From contig OX638371.1 of the NCBI GenBank assembly GCA_951812925.1, positions 248,001-312,000 of the forward strand: DNA of 64,000 nt. Direction: 5' to 3'. The position numbers were made by a program, and so were the translations under genes. Below the pieces are notes generated by a model. It was not told where the DNA came from. It saw only the letters and a list, made by a program, of their open reading frames with translations, and ran no database searches. Origin of the DNA: Calliopum simillimum (lineage: Eukaryota; Arthropoda; Insecta; Diptera; Lauxaniidae). Each line of letters starts with the position of its first letter. The first letter of the stretch is position 1. Shown here one piece after another: positions 58,131-64,000 of the stretch.

Positions 58131-60710
58131 TTTACGTGCTTTTCGAGGCTTTTACGAGTTTAAAGGAATCCCCTTAATGAATTAATTTTTGTTAATGTTT
58201 AATGTAATTTAACTTTTTTTAAATTTATTTTAAGAAAATATGTACATATGTATGTATACACTCAAATAAAAAAAAAAAAAAATAATATTACTATACATAC
58301 TACGATACCACTGGTTGAAGATTAGTTGACTACTTCACACCACAACTAGCCCCGGACTGGTGTAAAAGTAATGCAAAAGGGATCAATTGAAATTTCGTAG
58401 GACATCAACACACAAAAAAGAACAGTTGCTTATATGTAAAAAGGCTTGAACTCGGACTAGTACTGGTTGATAAAAGACTAGTTATTGAACTACAATTAAA
58501 CTAGTCCGTTTGTCTGCAGGGTACCTTATCTGCGTTTAATAATTTTGAAGTTTCATGTTAAATACAATAAACAAACCCAGAAATCTAAATATGTTTGTCT
58601 TTGTGTAGATTTATTTTTATTTTTTTTAAATGTCAAGAAAAATCAAGATTTTTTCTCCAAAATTCCAAGCGAAACCCAATTTGTATTTAGCAACCCTAGA
58701 CCCGATACAGTAAAAGGTTATCCAACTTCAGAACGATGTTTGATAAAAAAAAAAATTATGTTTTAGAGAATATAAATTTATAAGTTGTATTTCGTATGGA
58801 AATGTCAGCAATCTCCATTTTTTTCATGAATGTGTATGATATGCCATTTAGTTGCATTTGACGAAAATAGCAATACCAATACATACATACGTCTAATTCC
58901 AATTCATACGTATCTATGGTCAAAAACTGCCAATCAAAACAAAGATAGCAATATCCATTGGAGATTTTACACTTTTTGCACCTCTCCAATGTCCACAATG
59001 AAAAATAGCGATTTTTTTATTTTTTTTAATTTTCCTTGGTTTTGGCATGAAACGAAACTATGCATCAAATTCCAAGGAAAATCGGTGGAGGTGGAGCAAT
59101 TCTTGGTACGATATACGCAACAATATCCACTTGATTGAAACAAACATTTCTGATCGAATTTAAGGAATTAATAAGTCAAAACAATTTCAAATGCATATCG
59201 TAGCCTGAAAATACGAACTAAAAACATATGTATGTATATATTTGAATAATTTTTTATGACTTACAATTCAGAATTGTTAAAGAAATGTACAAATACCCCT
59301 GAAAACTCGTTGTTATTTGAATTTTATAACTACCATGATACAAAGGTACGAGGTGAACACAATTTCTCATTGGGCATGGTTACTAATTTTTTAAGCACCT
59401 AAATAAAATTTGAAAATTTTAGTAATGGATCATTTGAAGTGTTCCATTCAGTAATCAAGTTAAAGTAAAATAAAATACGAGAATGCTCAAAATTTGTGTT
59501 ACCTAGAACCTTTGTACCATGTTTATCGTATATTTTGCTTTTTTAATGAAAAATTTATTAATTTTTTAATTAAAAAAAAGTTTTTTTGTTACTCACCAGG
59601 AGCTGTATTTTATGCAAAAAATAACTCTGAGCCTACACTTTTAAAAGTCACAAAGGAAAAATTGGTGACGCAATGCGAATCATTAGGTTAACAAAATTTA
59701 TTGTACTTCTCAGAAAGTGATATATCTATGTATGTATGTGTACATAAATGCTATACGTACCAGCTTAACCTTGGGAAATTTGTCATACGTACCAACTAAA
59801 AGGACGAAGCTGCTCATGTCTCAGAGGTTTTTTTTTACTTTTTTGCTTAGAGAAAAATGTTGTTTTGTGCATTAATATGTTTCGAAAAAGTTTTTTTTAT
59901 ATAACATACTTTCGTATTACAAGCAAAGCGGTATCGACAAAAGCAAACTGCCCTGGTTATTTAGTAGAATGATTTAGTAGTTACTATAATATTTAATATG
60001 GTAATTACTTTAGCAAAAGAAAAAAAAAATATACAATGCAAGATCGACTAAAAGTATACAAAAAATTGTTCGCAATAATCATACTACTATCTGTCTGTCT
60101 GTGTCTACATAACTCGAGAACCGTTCGTCTGATTTGCATGATTTTTTTTTTTTCATTTATAGATAATATGCATGGCAAGGTTTAAGGCTACATTTTGTTT
60201 CGAAATACCCTCGGCTTCGTCCGGGTTCTTGGAAATTCCTACAACTTAAAAATCAGTTATCCGATTTGCATGATTTTCTGCTATCAGGTGAAATTTCAGG
60301 ACAAACTTTAATTTGAAATACCCTCGGCTTCGCCCGGAATATTTAAAAATTCTAGCACAGGGACAAATAACATCCACTGGAAAAATGCCCAATGCAGCGA
60401 TATAAAAAAAGACCTTCTGAGACTGTTTGATAGATATGAATAAGATTAGGTACATACATTTTTAAAGGGTATCATGAAGGGGCGAACGAAGTCGCTCCCG
60501 GGCAACTAGTATTTATTATGTATTATATAATGTATTCAGGTCATTGCAAATTCGCAGCTTTATTTCAATTCCCGTATTTTAAAGCCGATGTGGGCTTGGA
60601 ACCTCCTATTTTATCACGTCGGAATTCTGAGATATCCTTGTTTTAAAGTGCGAAAAATGCTGTATTCTAGGATATCGCACAGTTGTTGTTGTAGCAACTC
60701 CAAACAAAAC
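58131..60710. repeat. tandem duplication, unit 2 (2580 bp)
   Basis: Direct copy of 55551-58130 with substitutions at about 59111 (A for C) and 59314 (T for A). It starts with the last 43 bp of the TTAA MITE and therefore repeats only that MITE end. Confidence 0.97.
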
Positions 60711-61484
60711 TGTCCAGTATGTATCGATGTTAAACAGAGCCTTGTAAATCAAGGCCTATGAAGAGGATATCGCACAGTCACAGGGCATGGTGTAATTTGT
60801 TTACGCCAATGCAATTCAGTAGTCATTATTGTTTTACGAGCTATCATCCATAGAAGTAAATTAAGTAAAATTAAATAAAAATATGTCATATTTGGAAATC
60901 GGTTGTTTTTTATAAGTTATTCAATATTCACATACCGACATAAAAGATGGCACACCCTGCACATATTCGATCGGAAAGTCTAATAAATTCGTAGCATTTG
61001 GCTTAGGTCGTATTGTTATGCTTTTAGCTGATTTTTGTTTTGATTTAAAGATATCTCTAAATTCAAGCGTGATATCAATTTTTAGGCCGGTTTATTTGAA
61101 AGGAGCCGTTTCGATTTTCCAAATAAGATAACGAACAAAACCACGAAAATGTCAGTGAGAAGACATCGTCCCTACACGGAAAAGGCCTATCAAATGACAT
61201 ACCTAACCTTTGTAATAGAAATCTAAAATGATATCGATATTTCTTCTACGTCATTGCGTTTTATTTAACTTTCTAAACTTTAATTACTAGAAACTATAAC
61301 AGAATTATTGGGGGTTATCGTGAATCAATATTCCAGTTTTTCTCAAACTTCAATAGAGAATGCACGGCACAGTGAGAAGAATTCGCCGGGAATATTTATT
61401 CACGATAACCCCCAATAAGTTAGGAAGAGTGAAGACTGATAAACTATTAACTTCCAAAAAATTAATGACACTGTGCTACACGAA
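60711..61484. other. intergenic, with a small hairpin
   Basis: No gene. ATTGGGGGTTATCGTGAATC (from about 61307) pairs with ATTCACGATAACCCCCAAT (to about 61417), giving a hairpin of about 110 bp. Confidence 0.45.
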
Positions 61485-63985
61485 AAAAAGTTCTGAGTTC
61501 TCACATAGCATATCGTTTTCAGTTAAGAGGTGTAGCTCTTTAACAAAAAAATTTAAAAAATCGGTTGAAAAATGACTGAGCTATGACCAAAATCATCACT
61601 TTTTTCGCACAAGTGACATACTCTTTTAAGTCAAAATCCAAATTTTTGGGATTTCATACATTTATTTTTTTCCAAAAGTGGAGGGTAGGTATTATTTTTT
61701 TTTTTTTTAATTTTGTTTTTACATCTAGCTGCCCTCCCCTGGTCCTACCTGGCTACGCAATTGGTGGATTCTCATTAGATTTTTAACTCTTATGATGTCT
61801 TTTAAATGATAACTTTTTAACAAAAAATTATACAAGATCGCTTTGTAGCTCATTTTGAAGACCAGAAACCATTTCGTGCGCCCTCTATATAACCCCAAAA
61901 AACCGTATTTTTGAACTTTAAGGTTAGAATATCTCAAAAACCATAAGCGATACAGCAATTGAGACCAAATTCAGATTCAGCATTAACAAGTAGATCGAAA
62001 ATAAATATTTCCGTTTTGGTTTGTTGTTTTTTTCAAATGTACTGTTTTTCGACCTTTTTCAAAAATTAGTCATTGAACCAACGACGTATATTTTCATCAA
62101 GATACACAGTTCGTTTCTGTGGTCTGTGGAATTTGTTAATATTGATAATATGTTGCTGAAAGCGGACAAACGAAATGTCTAAATACGTTTGTTTTTCGAA
62201 TTCTGCGTCTGTTTAATATAAAATTTTCAGTAAATCAAACGCAGCGTTGGCATAGCAACATTTTATTCCTCTTTGAACAGCTTTATTTGTGTCTAACCAA
62301 ATTGTACAGACCGGCGAGTAAGTCAAACGAATAAAATTTGAATATCTTATTCATATACGTCGATGATTGAACCTGAGTGGAAAACTTTTTATGTCCTTCC
62401 GTTTGTAACGCAGAGAAGGAGGCGTGGCAGATATAGAAAAGTATATATATTCTTGATCAGTGTCACCTCCTGAGTCGATATAGCCATGTCCATCTGTCTG
62501 GCTGGCTGGTTGGGTGGGTGGCTGGTTGGGTGGGTGGCTGGCTGTGTGTGAAAATAGATTTTTTTGGGCATACTGAGCAAGATAATTAATGAAATTTGGT
62601 ACTCGCGGAATTGAAAATGAGCAAAATCGGTCAACGGACACGCCTACCGCCCATATAAAAAATATATTCAAAATGAAACTTTAGGAGTATTTTTAACAAG
62701 GGCGTGGCACCTCTAATATAAGCAAAAGCTTTAAAACGCTATACTGGCATCTCCCATATAAGCAAAATTTTCAAAATACTGCAGTATTTATTGTTTGACC
62801 ATGCTAAAGATTACACCCTTACTAGTTTTTATTCAGTGCGTACTCGCGAGTAATTTGACAACCTTTTTTGGAGTTCACGACAGTTCAATTAAAATTTTAA
62901 AATAGTACTATGCGCACTACTATGTTCAATTTTGAATGATTTTCAAGGTGCGATATCTCATGAACGGTAAGTCGGACAGAAAAACAGTTCGTAGAGACCC
63001 TTATAGGGAATTGAACGTTCTACAAAATGCATGAAAAATTTTTTTTCCATTACAAACCGTTTTGAAGTTTTTTTGAAATAACTGCTTTTTTCTAAATTTT
63101 AGGTTTGTTGAAGAAATATCTTCTAAACTATAGGTCATATGAAAAAAACTTGTAGTGCAGGTAATTCCCTATAAATAGATATTTTTACTTTAAACGTGTG
63201 ACTCACCGTTCATGAGTTATCGCAATTTCAAGTTAAACAAATCACAGTGCCTACTCATAAGCGGCATTCACAATTTTCTAATTTTTTTAAAATTTGGAAT
63301 TAGGAGATAGAGTTATAAGTCGTACGAAAACAAGTCATTTTTATAGAAAATTTTATAAGCTACAATATTGCACCACAATATTTTTTTCTAAATGTAACCG
63401 TTAAAGAGATATTCGAAATCTATAAAATAACTCATTTGCAAAAATCCCGGAAAACTTCCCAGGTAACATAATTTTACTCTTCCATATGATTGTACTAGAT
63501 ATTTCTGCAAAAAAAAAAAATGAATTTGTGTTCACACGCTATGGGCCATAGAAACTTCAAAAGTCCGTCTATTTTAATTTCTGTTCTTTGTCTGAAAAGG
63601 AATTTTTATGCACTTTTGGCAAAAAATAAAAAAAAAAATATTAAATACCAAAAATTCGGATTTTGATTTGAAAGATCATGTAACATTTGCGAAAAAAAGT
63701 GATGATATCATGATATCGGTCGTAGCTCAGTCATTTTTCACCAGATTTTTAAATAGTTGTTTTTCTATAGAGCTACAACTCTTATCTTTCCATCAAAATT
63801 AAATACATGAAAATTCAACAAAAAATGGCTGAGCTGCGATTTTTTGTCGACTCTAGGTATAAAATGACCTTTCAACAGGCCCAAAAAAAATAAAAAATTC
63901 TTGGGTGATGAAGAAAAACCGCGTACGCTGCAAATTATTTGAGTGCCAAACACGGTGTGCTATGTAAGAATCCAGAACTTTTAAA
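61485..63985. repeat. large inverted repeat / fold-back element
   Basis: The left arm 61485-61720 (AGTTCTGAGTTCTCACATAG, GTGTAGCTCTTTAACAAAAA, GAAAAATGACTGAGCTATGA, CAAAATCCAAATTTTTGGG) is matched in reverse complement by 63600-63985. Nested inside is a pair, GATATCTCATGAACGGTAAG (about 62957) and ACTCACCGTTCATGAGTTAT (about 63203), as in the 13295-13685 element. A short repeat at 62390-62460 matches 38385 and 35620. Its outer end may extend past the window. Confidence 0.65.
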
Positions 63986-64000
63986 TTTTCTCGAATTTTT

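Noticed and set aside
55965..59138. Pairs of identical small frames (73, 80, 102 residues) in both tandem units
   Set aside because: They are identical only because the DNA is duplicated; composition is AT-driven and no motif is seen.
62351..62671. Minus-strand frame with THPPNQPPTQPASQ
   Set aside because: Low-complexity CTGGCTGG/GGGTGGGTGG repeats in a dispersed repeat, not a gene.

Overview
The window is AT-rich, intron-bearing insect DNA, most likely from a higher (schizophoran) fly. The evidence is a SOCS gene whose SH2 domain and SOCS box match fly Socs36E, short introns with GT-AG ends, and Tc1/mariner elements of types found in flies, including a DD41D 'rosa'-like element. A tephritid or a relative with a repeat-rich genome is plausible, but this is inference.

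Genes, left to right. (1) Socs36E-like, + strand, coding exons 9453-11461, preceded by about 5.5 kb of leader/intron sequence holding seven TTCNNNGAA STAT-type sites, and followed in frame by 126 more open codons. (2) A MORN5-like single-exon gene, 15769-16653 (+). (3) A Luc7-like splicing factor, 18780-17767 (-), whose first zinc-finger exon is not visible. (4) A tandem array on the + strand of four intact paralogues, called here A (19504-21016), B (22353-23779), C (29116-30940) and D (41357-43654), plus a fifth copy E made only of exon 2 (52518-53080). Each intact paralogue has a signal peptide, one phase-1 intron and a C-terminal hydrophobic tail of GPI-anchor or membrane-anchor type. All carry a module with two cysteines separated by exactly 23 residues. 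I do not recognise this family. It is the best candidate here for an undescribed system.

The rest is mostly mobile and repetitive DNA. The first 3.7 kb is a nest of inverted repeats with a Tc1-like DD34E element inserted at a TA. DD37E elements lie at 39203-40495 and 45992-47274. A DD41D element lies at 49778-51066, inside a mosaic repeat that occurs three times (23932-25088, 25089-27175, 47324-51090). Two related decayed Tc1-like remnants lie at 34549-35490 and 51440-52517. Large fold-back elements without coding capacity lie at 32436-34545, 43957-45801, 53141-54304 and 61485-63985. A 2580-bp unit is tandemly duplicated at 55551-60710 with only two differences. The D/E duplication gives empty-site evidence for three of these insertions.

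The array members probably encode secreted or surface-anchored proteins that evolved by local duplication, while transposons invaded the spaces between them. No tRNA, rRNA or CRISPR array was seen. All boundaries were read by eye.
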